In this document: in pieces, positions 9,752 to 18,614 of the stretch
How positions within the stretch are numbered: position 1 is the stretch's first letter
Layout of the letters: every line of letters begins with the position of its first letter
NCBI RefSeq assembly: GCF_000970025.1
Contig: NZ_CP009528.1
Coordinates: forward strand, 1,971,168 to 2,035,167
Direction of reading: 5' to 3'
DNA length: 64,000 nucleotides
Source: Methanosarcina barkeri MS
Lineage (GTDB): Archaea > Halobacteriota > Methanosarcinia > Methanosarcinales > Methanosarcinaceae
Position numbers and translations under genes: made by a program
Notes under the pieces: generated by a model
Database searches by the model: none
What the model saw: only the letters and a program-made list of their open reading frames with translations
What the model was told of the DNA's origin: nothing

Positions 9752-9970
9752 ATGTTACAAAAGATATCAATCCAATCATTGTCAACAATATTTATAATAA
9801 TATTACTAATTATTGGCATTGCCTATTATATTTTCCCAGGCCATGACTCCCTGTTTATACTTATTGGTAGCATTGTAGGCGCTGGACCTATTCTAATCAT
9901 TGCAATCCTTGTTATGATAGGTTTAATAATTTCAATAGCCAAAATTGTTATTCGATATATTCATAAATAA
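9752..9970 (+). CDS. Small hydrophobic membrane protein
   Basis: A 72-residue protein with two predicted membrane helices (STIFIIILLIIGIAYYIF and GPILIIAILVMIGLIISIAKI) joined by a short Gly-rich loop. No conserved motif is recognised. No clear ribosome binding site precedes ATG 9752. It sits exactly between two copies of a MITE-like repeat, which suggests a duplicated or transposed segment. It could be a real small protein or an accidental hydrophobic frame. Confidence 0.45.
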   Translation: MLQKISIQSLSTIFIIILLIIGIAYYIFPGHDSLFILIGSIVGAGPILIIAILVMIGLIISIAKIVIRYIHK

Positions 9971-10071
9971 CAAACGTAACCTAAAACACTTCAAAAAGGC
10001 AGGGTAGATCTGCTTCTCAACCTGCACCTACGTTGTGTTTTACATTCAAAAATTTATAATCGTGATAGCCA

Positions 10072-10356
10072 CTAGTGCATTAATTCCAAAGTATGTCCAA
10101 AATGAATTTTTTAAAAACCAGATCGAATCACTCTGCGACCTGTTGCGTTTTTCGTGTTACAGAATTTCATGTGACTTTAAAATAATATTTGTGTCAATAT
10201 TTGTGTCAATATTTGTGTCAATATTTGTGTCAATATTTGTGTCAATATTTGTGTCAATATTTGTGTCAATATTTGTGTCAATATTTGTGTCAATATTTGC
10301 GTCATAAGCTGTAATTCTTTTCCTATTATGCATGTATTTGAGAATCGATGCACTAG
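10072..10356. repeat. MITE copy 2 (285 bp) with expanded internal repeat
   Basis: Same ends as the copy at 9488-9676 (CTAGTGCAT and ATGCACTAG) and the same interior. It is 96 bp longer, exactly eight extra units of the internal 12-bp repeat. Similar short sequences (TATTAGGCCT...TTGTACCAAG and TATTAGGTCT...TTGTGCCAAG) lie outside the outer ends of the pair. Confidence 0.72.
10184..10303. repeat. 12-bp minisatellite, ten units
   Basis: Unit AATATTTGTGTC repeated ten times in perfect register; only the last unit differs (GCGTC). The 12-bp period keeps both strands open for translation as tetrapeptide repeats, which creates spurious open frames that are not genes. Confidence 0.97.
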
Positions 10357-10422
10357 TATTAGGTCTTGTTGTGCCAAGACATTACACCGAAAACGTTATT
10401 ATGCGAGTGATAGAGTGTTTTC

Positions 10423-11147
10423 TTAAACCTTCTTTGCCCTGATTACTACAAATGAGGGAATTCTACAATGATACTCTTGCTCCGGATACAATTCTATTAA
10501 TTCTCTTGGAGGAACCGGTTCTCTAAGTGAACTCACGTACATTCCTGCTTTTTCAACTGCTTCCATGTACCTTGATAAAGGTCTATGATAATGCAGTGTC
10601 TTGCCCCAGAAATTTAATTCTTCTACCCTTTCCTCTAAATAATTTCCTATTTTTTTATATGTTTTTATGCTATTTTCGTTTTCTTCCCAATCACTTAAAA
10701 AGAAGCATGGATGTGTAATTGAGAAAACAAAAGTCCCAGGCTTTTTCAGTACCCTGGCTACTTCAAAAACAAGTAATTCAATCTCAGGAATATCCATTAG
10801 CAACATATTCGCCACAACAATGTCAAATGACTTATCTTCAAAAGTTAACATTCTGGTCAAATCCATATTATAATATTGAAGATTATCATGGACGTGCTTG
10901 CGTTTTGCTATATTTAACATAGCTTCAGAACTATCTACAGCTATAACTAACGCTCCTTTTTGTGCAAGTTCTAACGAAAAAAACCGTCACCACATCCTGC
11001 ATCAAGAACACGTTTTCCTTTTACGTTTCCTAATAATTCATTTACGGCAGCCAGGTATATCTGAGAATGAAAATTTCTTCCCCGATCGTTTTCTTCACTA
11101 TAATTTTCAGCAACAATGTCCCAGTGGTTTATACTGTCTGTTCTCAT
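10423..11147 (-). pseudogene. Class I SAM-dependent methyltransferase, one-base frameshift
   Basis: From ATG 11147 the frame reads MRTDSINHWDIVAENYSEEND...KGKRVLDAGCGDG, motif I of a SAM-binding Rossmann fold, then hits a stop in CGTTAG. In the neighbouring frame the protein continues SLELAQKGALVIAVDSSEAMLNIAKRKH (motif II) and on to motif IV (FDIVVANMLLMDIPE) and a C-terminal domain with ITHPCFF. One extra T in the seven-T run near 11000 restores a protein of about 240 residues. The substrate is unknown. The fragment from 10920 lacks the SAM-binding loop and would be inactive alone. Confidence 0.82.
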
Positions 11148-11341
11148 AAATTAGCAGATCCTTTCAAATGAGATTTACCTATAGTAGCCACTTTAAATAA
11201 TGCGCCATTTTATGTGTAAAATTTTGTCCGAATTCCGATTTACCTTTTTTGCCTCTGATTTATTCTGACTATATAAATATGCTCATATATCACCATAATT
11301 TATTTATTTTCTACGTTCCCATAGATTATAGGGGAATTGTT

Positions 11342-11548
11342 ATGAAATGTGAAAGCTGTGGAGCAGAGAGTGAAGGAAGATACTGCAAGAAATGTGGTGA
11401 AATACTGGATGAAGTTGTAAGACGGGTAGGAGAAGCACGCTGGGCTGCAATGGATGATTGCTCATATATCTATCCGCTTGTCCAGCGCGTAGCTAAAGGA
11501 GAACTTACAGTCCACGATATTATTCAATCCCTTGATGTGGAAGACTGA
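11342..11548 (+). CDS. Zinc-ribbon protein (68 residues)
   Basis: The start at ATG 11342 is chosen because GGGG precedes it and because the upstream 31 in-frame codons look non-coding. The product has two CxxC pairs (KCESCGA and YCKKCGE, residues about 3-20), a classic zinc ribbon, then a helical tail (EVVRRVGEARWAAMDDCSYIYPLVQRVAKGELTVHDIIQ). It is probably a small nucleic-acid- or protein-binding factor. Partner and role are not visible from context. Confidence 0.7.
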   Translation: MKCESCGAESEGRYCKKCGEILDEVVRRVGEARWAAMDDCSYIYPLVQRVAKGELTVHDIIQSLDVED

Positions 11549-11861
11549 ACCTGCTTTTCTCTCAGGGCATTGGTCCGCAGATCCCGGGACGGGCTTGCAG
11601 GGCTTTTCTTCTGAGATGTAATGTAAGGCTTTATGACGAGTTTAGCGGAGGGGCCAACCTCTTACCTGCCAGAGTTCTCGCTTGAAATTTGAGTACTGAA
11701 GGAGGATGCATTTCAAACCAGGTCTCGAACTGTACTGCAGGAACCAGTCTTTTGAAATTAATTATAGTCCAGCCTTAGCTTTAAGCCTTAAAGTTATATC
11801 TCTTTAACTTTAATATTTCAGTGTTGAGCAGTTTTCCTGCTGTCAGGAGCTGGTGCCATCT
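11549..11861. other. Intergenic gap
   Basis: About 310 bp between the zinc-ribbon gene and the PEBP lipoprotein gene. I find no open frame with a start and binding site. It presumably holds the promoter of the downstream gene. Confidence 0.4.
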
Positions 11862-12446
11862 ATGAACAGAAAGACCGGTGCAGTTGTTCTGATATTCTTG
11901 TTTGCAGCAATGGTTTTCATTTCCGGATGCGTCCAAAATGAGAAAGCCCAGGCACCTGTAAATAAGGAGTTTCCCGAAACCGGTAAAGGGGATGAAAGCA
12001 TGAACATTCAAAGTATAAAAGTTTCTAGCAGTGCATTTACATCTAATGGTAGTATCCCAGAAAAGTACACCTGTGATGGACAAAATATAAATCCGCCTCT
12101 GGAATTCGAAGGCATTCCTGAAAAGGCTGAGAGTTTAGTACTCATAGTAGACGATCCTGATGCTCCCACTAAGACATTTACACACTGGATTGTCTGGAAC
12201 ATAGAGCCTGTGGCGAAAATAGAAGAAGACAGTATACCTGGGGTCGAGGGTTTAAACGATTTCAAGGAAATTGGATATGGAGGGCCATGCCCACCCTCAG
12301 GCACTCACAGGTATTTCTTCCGGGTCTATGCTCTGGACAAGAATCTGGATCTTAAAGCAGGGGCGGGAAGAAAAGACCTTGAAAATGAAATGATAGGACA
12401 TATTATTGCTGAAGGAGAGTTGATGGGAAAATACAGAAAAAAATGA
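11862..12446 (+). CDS. PEBP family (YbhB/YbcL-type) lipoprotein
   Basis: A 194-residue protein. The N-terminus is a lipoprotein signal (VVLIFLFAAMVFISGC, Cys near residue 25) followed by a charged linker; the rest is a phosphatidylethanolamine-binding-protein fold with LVLIVDDPDAPTKTFTHWIVWNI and GGPCPPSGTHRYFFRVYALD, the two hallmark segments of the family. Members bind small anionic ligands; the physiological role in archaea is unknown. ATG 11862 is preferred over a GTG three codons upstream, which is too close to AGGAG. The msrA gene follows 21 bp later and is probably co-transcribed. Confidence 0.85.
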   Translation: MNRKTGAVVLIFLFAAMVFISGCVQNEKAQAPVNKEFPETGKGDESMNIQSIKVSSSAFTSNGSIPEKYTCDGQNINPPLEFEGIPEKAESLVLIVDDPDAPTKTFTHWIVWNIEPVAKIEEDSIPGVEGLNDFKEIGYGGPCPPSGTHRYFFRVYALDKNLDLKAGAGRKDLENEMIGHIIAEGELMGKYRKK

Positions 12447-12467
12447 TTTTCTTATGGGGGGAAAAGA

Positions 12468-13013
12468 GTGGAAGAAAATCAAAAAACTGAATTAAATCCT
12501 AATTTTTTCGAAAATCCCGGAAGCGGCCTGGAAAAAGCAACCTTTGCTGCAGGTTGCTTCTGGGGCATTGAAGAGGCTTTCCGACAAGTTAAAGGTGTGG
12601 TCGCAACTGCGGTTGGCTTCAGTGGTGGGCATTTTGAACGTCCTACTTATGAACAGGTCTGCACCCTTGATACCGGGCATGCCGAAGCAGTTCGTGTGAT
12701 TTTTGACCCTAAAGTAGTGTCTTATGAAACCTTACTTGATGTCTTCTGGAAAATCCATGACCCCACTACAAAGGACAGGCAGGGTCCTGATGTTGGAAAA
12801 CAATACCGATCAGTTATCTTTTACCATGATGAAAAGCAAAAAATTGCGGCGTTAGCTTCAAAAGAAAAGCTTGAAAAATCAGGGGTTTTCAAAAATCCAA
12901 TAGTAACTGAAATTGTGCCGATTTCCGAGTTTTATATGGCTGAAGAGTATCATCAGCAGTATTTTGAAAAAAAGGGTTTTCTGCAGAATGTACTCCGAGG
13001 CTTGAAGAAATAA
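12468..13013 (+). CDS. msrA: Peptide methionine-S-sulfoxide reductase
   Basis: A 181-residue MsrA. The catalytic motif GCFWG lies at residues 29-33 (catalytic Cys30), followed by [12 protein letters not shown], the family TGYSGG-like region, then [12 protein letters not shown] and [18 protein letters not shown]. It reduces the S-epimer of methionine sulfoxide in proteins, with thioredoxin-type reductants. No resolving CxxC tail is present; another protein must recycle it. The GTG start at 12468 follows GGGGGG. It is the second gene after the PEBP lipoprotein, with short spacing. Confidence 0.95.
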   Translation: MEENQKTELNPNFFENPGSGLEKATFAAGCFWGIEEAFRQVKGVVATAVGFSGGHFERPTYEQVCTLDTGHAEAVRVIFDPKVVSYETLLDVFWKIHDPTTKDRQGPDVGKQYRSVIFYHDEKQKIAALASKEKLEKSGVFKNPIVTEIVPISEFYMAEEYHQQYFEKKGFLQNVLRGLKK

Positions 13014-13203
13014 ACCCTAAAAAGAAAAATGCTACTTAACAATTTAAATCGAAAAAAATAACCTTTAAAATAGCCTTTTAGCGGAATAGCGCTTAACTTG
13101 TGTTCCTGTTACTTCATAGCATATTTTTTGTTTTTCTAACTCTTTTTGTTTTGTTAGATAATTTGATAAACATTCTACCAAATACATAGAGTAACTCATT
13201 AAC

Positions 13204-13267
13204 TTTTGAGACAATGTTATTTTGAGACAATGTTATTTTGAGACAATGTTATTTTGAGGCAATGCTA
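13204..13267. repeat. 16-bp tandem repeat, four units, ending at a start codon
   Basis: Unit TTTTGAGACAATGTTA occurs three times exactly, then once as TTTTGAGGCAATGCTA. The last unit runs to the first base of the ATG at 13267. The A-to-G change in the last unit turns GAGAC into GAGGC, so the ribosome binding site of the next gene is made from the repeat. Confidence 0.95.
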
Positions 13268-14091
13268 TGCGTTTTAAAATTCTAGCCGCTGCAATATTAA
13301 TTTTATTGGGGATTGCCGTTTTTGCTGTTTATTCTGGCTCCAGCAACAAAGACATCCCGGACGACAATGATATAATTCAAAAAATAGAGGTTAACAACAG
13401 CAGTTTTCTTGAGTTCTCGAAAGATTTGGATGATTTTGAAACAGTAACCATAGATATCGATAAACTCAGGAAAGCCGCAGACAGTGGCCATGTATTTCTT
13501 AGATTAATGGGAGAAGAATATAAAATTCGAATCCAGGAGGCGTCCAGATACACTGAAGATGAATACTTTTATGCGGGACCTGTTGTAGGGTATAATGAGA
13601 GTAGAGCTGACTTATATTTACAAAAAAACAGTTTTTGTGGGTCTGTTGGGCTGGGTAAACCCAGGAATGTGACATATAACATTAGACCCACTGATGAGAA
13701 ATATAATGGCAAAACAGTTTACATTGTATTTATGCAAGATTGGAAAAAAGAAAAGGAAAGGCTGGAAAAGATGGAAATTGATCCTTTACAATTTTTCCTC
13801 ATAAACAGTGATTCCAAAAAGCATGTAATGTCTATTGAGATTTTTGATTTTAATAATGAATCCGTGTTCAAAGAAAACTACACAATAGACCCTGAGGAAA
13901 AGATTTCCTCACCGAAAATAAAGGCCGAGTTGGGACAATACAGGTATGAAATTATTCTGGACAATAAATTTACTTTTGAACAGAAAATACAGGCAGATTA
14001 CGCAGCTGATGTTAGTTCTTCAGAAGCACTATACATCTACATTTCTGATGATCCAGAAAACCCTGTTACGTTCGGAATTACAGTTGCCTGA
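13267..14091 (+). CDS. Secreted or anchored protein of unknown function, paralog 1
   Basis: A 274-residue protein with an N-terminal hydrophobic segment (ILAAAILILLGIAVFAVYSG), probably a signal anchor, and the rest outside the cell. No known domain is recognised. The C-terminal 80 residues are beta-rich (RYEIILDNKFTFEQKI...YIYISDDPENPVTFGI) and clearly match the gene at 14333, so the two arose by duplication. GAGG in the upstream tandem repeat is the binding site. N-glycosylation sequons are frequent. Confidence 0.7.
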   Translation: MRFKILAAAILILLGIAVFAVYSGSSNKDIPDDNDIIQKIEVNNSSFLEFSKDLDDFETVTIDIDKLRKAADSGHVFLRLMGEEYKIRIQEASRYTEDEYFYAGPVVGYNESRADLYLQKNSFCGSVGLGKPRNVTYNIRPTDEKYNGKTVYIVFMQDWKKEKERLEKMEIDPLQFFLINSDSKKHVMSIEIFDFNNESVFKENYTIDPEEKISSPKIKAELGQYRYEIILDNKFTFEQKIQADYAADVSSSEALYIYISDDPENPVTFGITVA

Positions 14092-14105
14092 GTAAATTTT
14101 TGTAA

Positions 14106-14151
14106 CTCGTATAAAGGGTAATATGAAGCTCGTATAAAGGGTAATATGAAG
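14106..14151. repeat. 23-bp direct tandem repeat, two units
   Basis: CTCGTATAAAGGGTAATATGAAG twice head to tail in the gap between the paralogous genes. It contains no gene. The remainder of the gap up to 14332 is AT-rich with TATA-like sequences at about 14178-14200, a likely promoter for the next gene. Confidence 0.85.
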
Positions 14152-14332
14152 CTATAATAGTAAAGCTGTATATTCTCTTTATATATATTACTTTATATAA
14201 GCTAAAGTATTAATCTATTTTTTAAGTTTTTTCAATCTATTAATTATGAAGTTAAGATTTCAGCTAGTTTTTATACTTTATCGTCTAAGTTTAATATATA
14301 TCATAATAATACTTACTTTATGAGGGAAATTT

Positions 14333-15304
14333 ATGCGTATTATAATAATTACTGCAGCTCTAATCTTGTTGGGAATTGTAATCTTTTCGGTTCCTTCTGG
14401 TTCAAACAGCGGGGTCATTTCTGATAATAAAAATCTGATTCTAAAAATAGAGAATAATAGCAGTTTTCTTGAGTCTCCTATAGATTGGGGCGGTTTTAAA
14501 ATAGCAACAGCAAATATCGACAAAATCAGGGAAACCTCTGTTAGTGAAAATTCAAAGAAGAATTTGTCGGAAACTGATGAGAACGATATATTTAAAGAAA
14601 TAATACTTGACAGGAATTCAATTAAGGCTCCTGAATCATGTGATAGCTTTGAAACTGTAATAGTGAACCCTACGAAGTTCAGGGAATTAGCCTCGAACGG
14701 AACTGTAAATCTGGACCTCATGGGAGAGGACTATGAACTTAAACTTCAAGAAAGAGAGATTCAAAAACCAAATGTAAATTCTTATATGGGATACATTGCC
14801 GGAAAGCCGCAAAGTAGTGTTTTTTTCACAGTAGAAGACGATTCAATTGACGGCTGTGTCAATGTGGATTTTTTTAATCAATCATATGGGATCGCTTCAA
14901 CTGACGAGAAGTATGATGGAAAGATTGTCCATCTTCTGTGGAGGTATTATAATAAAGGAGGAGAGACAGAAATTAAGAAACATCATTCGTTAGATCCATT
15001 AGAATTTTCCCTGAGAAATAGTGATAAAAAGAGCCATGAAATCCATATCGAGATTTTTGATTTCTATAATAAATCTGTATTTAAAGAAAACTACACAATG
15101 AATCCTGAGGATGAAATCTTTTCGCCTGAAATAACTGTCGAACCGGGATACTACAGGTATAAAATTATTTTAGATAATAAATTTACTTTTGAACAAAGAG
15201 TAACGGCAAGTTACGCTACTAATTTAGGTGGTTCAGAAAAACTGCATCTCAATATCTGTGATGATCCGGATAATCCTATTGAATTCATAAGTGAAATTGC
15301 CTGA
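14333..15304 (+). CDS. Secreted or anchored protein of unknown function, paralog 2
   Basis: A 323-residue protein with the same plan as its neighbour: a hydrophobic N-terminus (IIIITAALILLGIVIFSVPSG), a charged middle part and the shared C-terminal domain (YRYKIILDNKFTFEQRVTASYA...ICDDPDNPIEF). It has an extra central segment around ILDRNSIKAPESCDSFETVIV that repeats the FETVTIDIDKLRE-like motif of the first part (residues about 50 and 105), hinting at an internal duplication. GAGGG precedes ATG 14333. The role is unknown; no cofactor motifs are seen. Confidence 0.7.
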   Translation: MRIIIITAALILLGIVIFSVPSGSNSGVISDNKNLILKIENNSSFLESPIDWGGFKIATANIDKIRETSVSENSKKNLSETDENDIFKEIILDRNSIKAPESCDSFETVIVNPTKFRELASNGTVNLDLMGEDYELKLQEREIQKPNVNSYMGYIAGKPQSSVFFTVEDDSIDGCVNVDFFNQSYGIASTDEKYDGKIVHLLWRYYNKGGETEIKKHHSLDPLEFSLRNSDKKSHEIHIEIFDFYNKSVFKENYTMNPEDEIFSPEITVEPGYYRYKIILDNKFTFEQRVTASYATNLGGSEKLHLNICDDPDNPIEFISEIA

Positions 15305-15421
15305 GTAAATTTTTCTTCCTCCTCTCTTGCCACAGTTGAAGAGAACTTTATCTCTAACGCACGACTTCCTTTATTCAAGGGTCAGGATAATTATTTACCT
15401 TCCCTTAGCCTATTTTTTCTC

Positions 15422-16519
15422 ATGATTTTTGACCCTATAACTGTCTGCAACCTGAAACTCCAGAACCACTTTGTCAGGTCCGCAACTCACGAATTTCTGG
15501 CTGAAGAAGACGGAACGCCAACTTTCCGGCTCGGAGACCTTTATGAAGAGCTTGCAAAAAATGAGGTCGGACTGATCATAACCGGCTATTCCTATGTCCT
15601 TCCGGGCGGGCAGAGCGATATCTACCAGCAGGGCATCTATGATGACCGTTTTATTGAACCCTACCGGAAAATAACCGAAAAAGTGCACAGGTACAAAAGC
15701 AAAATCGTGCTCCAGATAGTCCACGGAGGGCGTCAGGCAAGTGTTTCAGACGAATATCCTGTCCCAATGGCTCCTTCGAAAGTAAAAGACAGCCATTCGG
15801 CAGTTGTGCCGAGAGAAATGACCGAACAGGAAATCCTGGAAGTAATCGAAGCTTTTACAAAGGCGGCTATCAGGGCAAAAAAAGCAGGTTTTGACGGAGT
15901 TCAGCTTCACTGTGCCCACGGCTTTCTTTTAAGTAATTTTATTTCTCCCTATACGAACAGGCGGACTGACCGCTGGGGAGGCTCGGTAGAAAACCGGACA
16001 AGAATAGTCACGGAAATTGTCAGGCGCATAAAAGAAGAGGCTGGAGATTCTTTTCCCATTCTGGTCAAAATGAATGCTACCGATGGCTTCCAGCCCTGTT
16101 GTTCAAAGGCTGAACTGGGACTTGACATTTTCCAGGCCGTAGAAATTGCAAAGCTTCTGGAAAAGGCTGGAGTCTGCGCAATTGAGGTAAGCGGAGGAAT
16201 CAGTGAAGCAGGTGGGGTAACTATAAGGACTGCAATCAATACTCCTGCAAAAGAAGCATATTTCAGGGATTGTTCTAAAGCAATAAAAAGTGCAGTGAAC
16301 ATTCCAGTTATTCTTGTTGGCGGCATCAGGTCGCTTTCGGTTATTAATGATTTGCTTGAAAACGGGTCTGCAGACCTGATTTCAATGAGTAGGGCATTTA
16401 TCAGTGAACCTGACATTGTTTTGAAATTCAAATCAGGGAAGGTTAAAAAAGCAAGATGCGTATCCTGTAATCTCTGTTTCGATCCGGAGGGTATAAATTG
16501 CAATTTCCAGTTTGAGTAA
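15422..16519 (+). CDS. Old-yellow-enzyme-family NADH:flavin oxidoreductase
   Basis: A 365-residue TIM-barrel flavoprotein. Features in order: FDPITVCNLKLQNHFVRSAT (N-terminal strand with FMN contacts), LQIVHGGRQAS (about 99-109), AIRAKKAGFDGVQLHCAHGFLLSNFISPYTNRRTD (active-site HCAHG), RWGGSVENR, and the phosphate-binding GGI and MSRAFI near the end. The C-terminus carries CVSCNLCFDPEGINC, which resembles the Fe-S cysteine cluster of the 2,4-dienoyl-CoA reductase subgroup, but the FAD/NAD domains of those long enzymes are absent. The electron donor and substrate are unknown. No binding site is obvious before ATG 15422. Confidence 0.85.
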   Translation: MIFDPITVCNLKLQNHFVRSATHEFLAEEDGTPTFRLGDLYEELAKNEVGLIITGYSYVLPGGQSDIYQQGIYDDRFIEPYRKITEKVHRYKSKIVLQIVHGGRQASVSDEYPVPMAPSKVKDSHSAVVPREMTEQEILEVIEAFTKAAIRAKKAGFDGVQLHCAHGFLLSNFISPYTNRRTDRWGGSVENRTRIVTEIVRRIKEEAGDSFPILVKMNATDGFQPCCSKAELGLDIFQAVEIAKLLEKAGVCAIEVSGGISEAGGVTIRTAINTPAKEAYFRDCSKAIKSAVNIPVILVGGIRSLSVINDLLENGSADLISMSRAFISEPDIVLKFKSGKVKKARCVSCNLCFDPEGINCNFQFE

Positions 16520-16587
16520 GGGTTCGATCAACTCTCTGATTGATTAAACTCTTAACTTCTTATTTTACCATACATGTTTTTATTTAT

Positions 16588-17726
16588 TAGGACTTACGCA
16601 GTTAAAATGCCGAAAACTTGATATCTTTATAAATATACTTATGGCTTAGTGTTTCTCTAAAAACGTACGGAGTTATGGACATAAATCCACCTAAGTGTAC
16701 CGACATTGACTACATTAATTTTCTCATTGCGGCTTCTAACGTTTTTAGCTGTACTGAAGCTGCTAGATGTTATCCAGACATAGCTAATGCTCCTTCTCAT
16801 GATGCTTTTACTCGTTGCCTTCAAAGGCAACCTCCAGACACGGAAGCACTATGGGAGGAAGTAAAAAGTTATGTCAAGCTTAAGGGAGGATACCTAATTG
16901 TTGATGATTCAACATTAGATAAACCATACGCAGAAGAAATTGCTTTTGTTCGTCGTATGTGGAGTGGAAAACATCATCGTACTGTAAAGGGAATAGGCCT
17001 GGTTACCTTAGTTTGGACTGACGGTACAACCGTTATACCTATCGATTTTCGAATTTATAACATCGATGTAGACGACAAAACAAAGAATGACCATTTCCGT
17101 GATATGCTTGACAAGGCCGAAGAACGTGGTTTTAATCCCAAATTCGTTTTATTTGATACATGGTATGCAAGTGTGAAAAACCTTAAAGCCATTAGACAGA
17201 AAGAGTGGCATTTCCTTACAAGATTGAAAAATAATCGTTTGGTAAATCCTGACAACAAGGGAAATGTGCCACTTGAAACAGTAGATATTCCTCCAAAAGG
17301 ACGTGTGGTTCACCTCAAAGCATATGGATTTGTAAAGGTGTTTAGGATAGTTTCAAAAAATGGAGACACGCAACACTGGGTTACAGATGTGCAAGAGATG
17401 GATGAAGCAAAACGTGAAGATTTGGCAAAGAAGTCATGGAAAATTGAGGAATATCATAGGGGAATAAAACAGTTCTGTGGTGTCGAAAAATGTCAGGCAA
17501 GAAAGGAAGAATCACAAAGAGCACATATAATGTTCTCATTAAGAGCTTTTCTTAGACTGGAATTACAAAGAATCAAAAGTGGAATATCCTGGTTTGAAAG
17601 TGCTATGAAAATTAGAAGAGTGGCAGTGACAGAATACTTAAGGAATCCCCAATACACGTTAAATTAATTCAAATATTTGAAAGTTTGGAAAAAACAATAT
17701 GCTAGGAGCCAACTGCGTAACTCCTA
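16588..17726 (+). mobile_element. Complete IS copy B (IS4/IS701-like), 1,139 bp
   Basis: Ends TAGGACTTACGCAGTT and AACTGCGTAACTCCTA form a 16-bp terminal inverted repeat with one mismatch. The element is flanked by a 5-bp target duplication, TTTAT at 16583-16587 and 17727-17731. It carries one intact transposase. It lies between two genes and interrupts neither. Confidence 0.95.
16675..17667 (+). CDS. DDE transposase of IS copy B
   Basis: A 330-residue transposase. The catalytic acids are visible in YLIVDDSTLDKP (about residues 73-84), VLFDTWYASVKN (about 158-169) and KIEEYHRGIKQ (about 260-270). The arrangement fits the IS4 superfamily, nearest IS701-like enzymes by memory. The residues are identical to the copy at 53914-54906, so this element has been active recently and is probably still functional. 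Confidence 0.95.
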   Translation: MDINPPKCTDIDYINFLIAASNVFSCTEAARCYPDIANAPSHDAFTRCLQRQPPDTEALWEEVKSYVKLKGGYLIVDDSTLDKPYAEEIAFVRRMWSGKHHRTVKGIGLVTLVWTDGTTVIPIDFRIYNIDVDDKTKNDHFRDMLDKAEERGFNPKFVLFDTWYASVKNLKAIRQKEWHFLTRLKNNRLVNPDNKGNVPLETVDIPPKGRVVHLKAYGFVKVFRIVSKNGDTQHWVTDVQEMDEAKREDLAKKSWKIEEYHRGIKQFCGVEKCQARKEESQRAHIMFSLRAFLRLELQRIKSGISWFESAMKIRRVAVTEYLRNPQYTLN

Positions 17727-17931
17727 TTTATTCTACCTGTTTCACTGTCTTTCTTCTATCTGTTTTATTGTCTCTATTCCCGATATCCGGATTCTATGGG
17801 ATATTTAAAGCAAAAATAAACGTATTTATAATAGATGGATACAAAAGAGATAAGCCTTCTAGGCAATTAACAGGACTCTGGTTTATATTTTGCCGAGTCT
17901 GCTACCTTAAAATATTCATGAGGAAAGGATA

Positions 17932-18510
17932 ATGTCAGAAGAGAACCGTGTCGGTAGTAAGATACGCCAGCTTAGAGAAGCCAGGGAAATGACAATTGAA
18001 GAATTGGCTGAAGCCAGTCAGAGCAGCGCGGAGTTAATCCAGCAGCTAGATAATGGGGCCCTGGTTCCTTCCTTAACACCTCTTTTAAAAATTGCTCGGG
18101 CTTTAGGCGTCCGCCTCGGTACTTTTCTGGACGATATGCCACAGAGTGGGCCTGTAATTGTCAGGGCAGGGCTGTCTGAAAATGTAGTCCGTTTTTCGGG
18201 GAAAACTGAGAAACCCAGGAAGAGTGCTCTTGAGTTTTATTCCCTTGCCTCCGATAAAGCAGACCGCAACATGGAACCTTTCATTATTGATATTCACCCG
18301 TCTCCCGAGGAAAGCCACCAGCTCTCTTCTCACGAAGGAGAGGAGTTCATTTATATTCTTTCCGGGGAAATTGAAATCTTCTATGGAAAGGATGTCCATA
18401 GGCTAAACACCGGAGACAGCATTTATTATGACTCTATTATCCCGCATGACGTTCATGCAGCAGGGAAAAAGGACGCAAAAATTCTAGCTGTAGTCTATGC
18501 TCCTCTGTAA
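17932..18510 (+). CDS. XRE-cupin transcriptional regulator
   Basis: A 192-residue protein. Residues 6-65 form an XRE/Cro helix-turn-helix ([41 protein letters not shown]). Residues 115-190 form a cupin ([22 protein letters not shown], then [19 protein letters not shown]). Such HTH-cupin proteins are ligand-sensing regulators, often next to the genes they control. The thioesterase and acyl-CoA ligase genes downstream are the obvious candidates. The ATG at 17932 follows GAGGAAAGG closely. Confidence 0.88.
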   Translation: MSEENRVGSKIRQLREAREMTIEELAEASQSSAELIQQLDNGALVPSLTPLLKIARALGVRLGTFLDDMPQSGPVIVRAGLSENVVRFSGKTEKPRKSALEFYSLASDKADRNMEPFIIDIHPSPEESHQLSSHEGEEFIYILSGEIEIFYGKDVHRLNTGDSIYYDSIIPHDVHAAGKKDAKILAVVYAPL

Positions 18511-18614
18511 AGCCGCAGTCAGGCAGAGGAGAACGTAAACACTTAATTATAACTGGCTGGAAACTCCATATTTGAGATATTAAACACAAGTACTTGAGAG
18601 TTAAGGAATCAAAA

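Noticed and set aside
10177-10377. Two overlapping open frames made of FVSI or ILTQ tetrapeptide repeats
   Set aside because: They come from the 12-bp minisatellite, which is a multiple of three and so stays open on both strands; no binding site and no non-repeat coding content.
17699-17932. 77-residue hydrophobic frame before the XRE-cupin gene
   Set aside because: It starts within the IS end and has no binding site; it is the leader/promoter region of the regulator.
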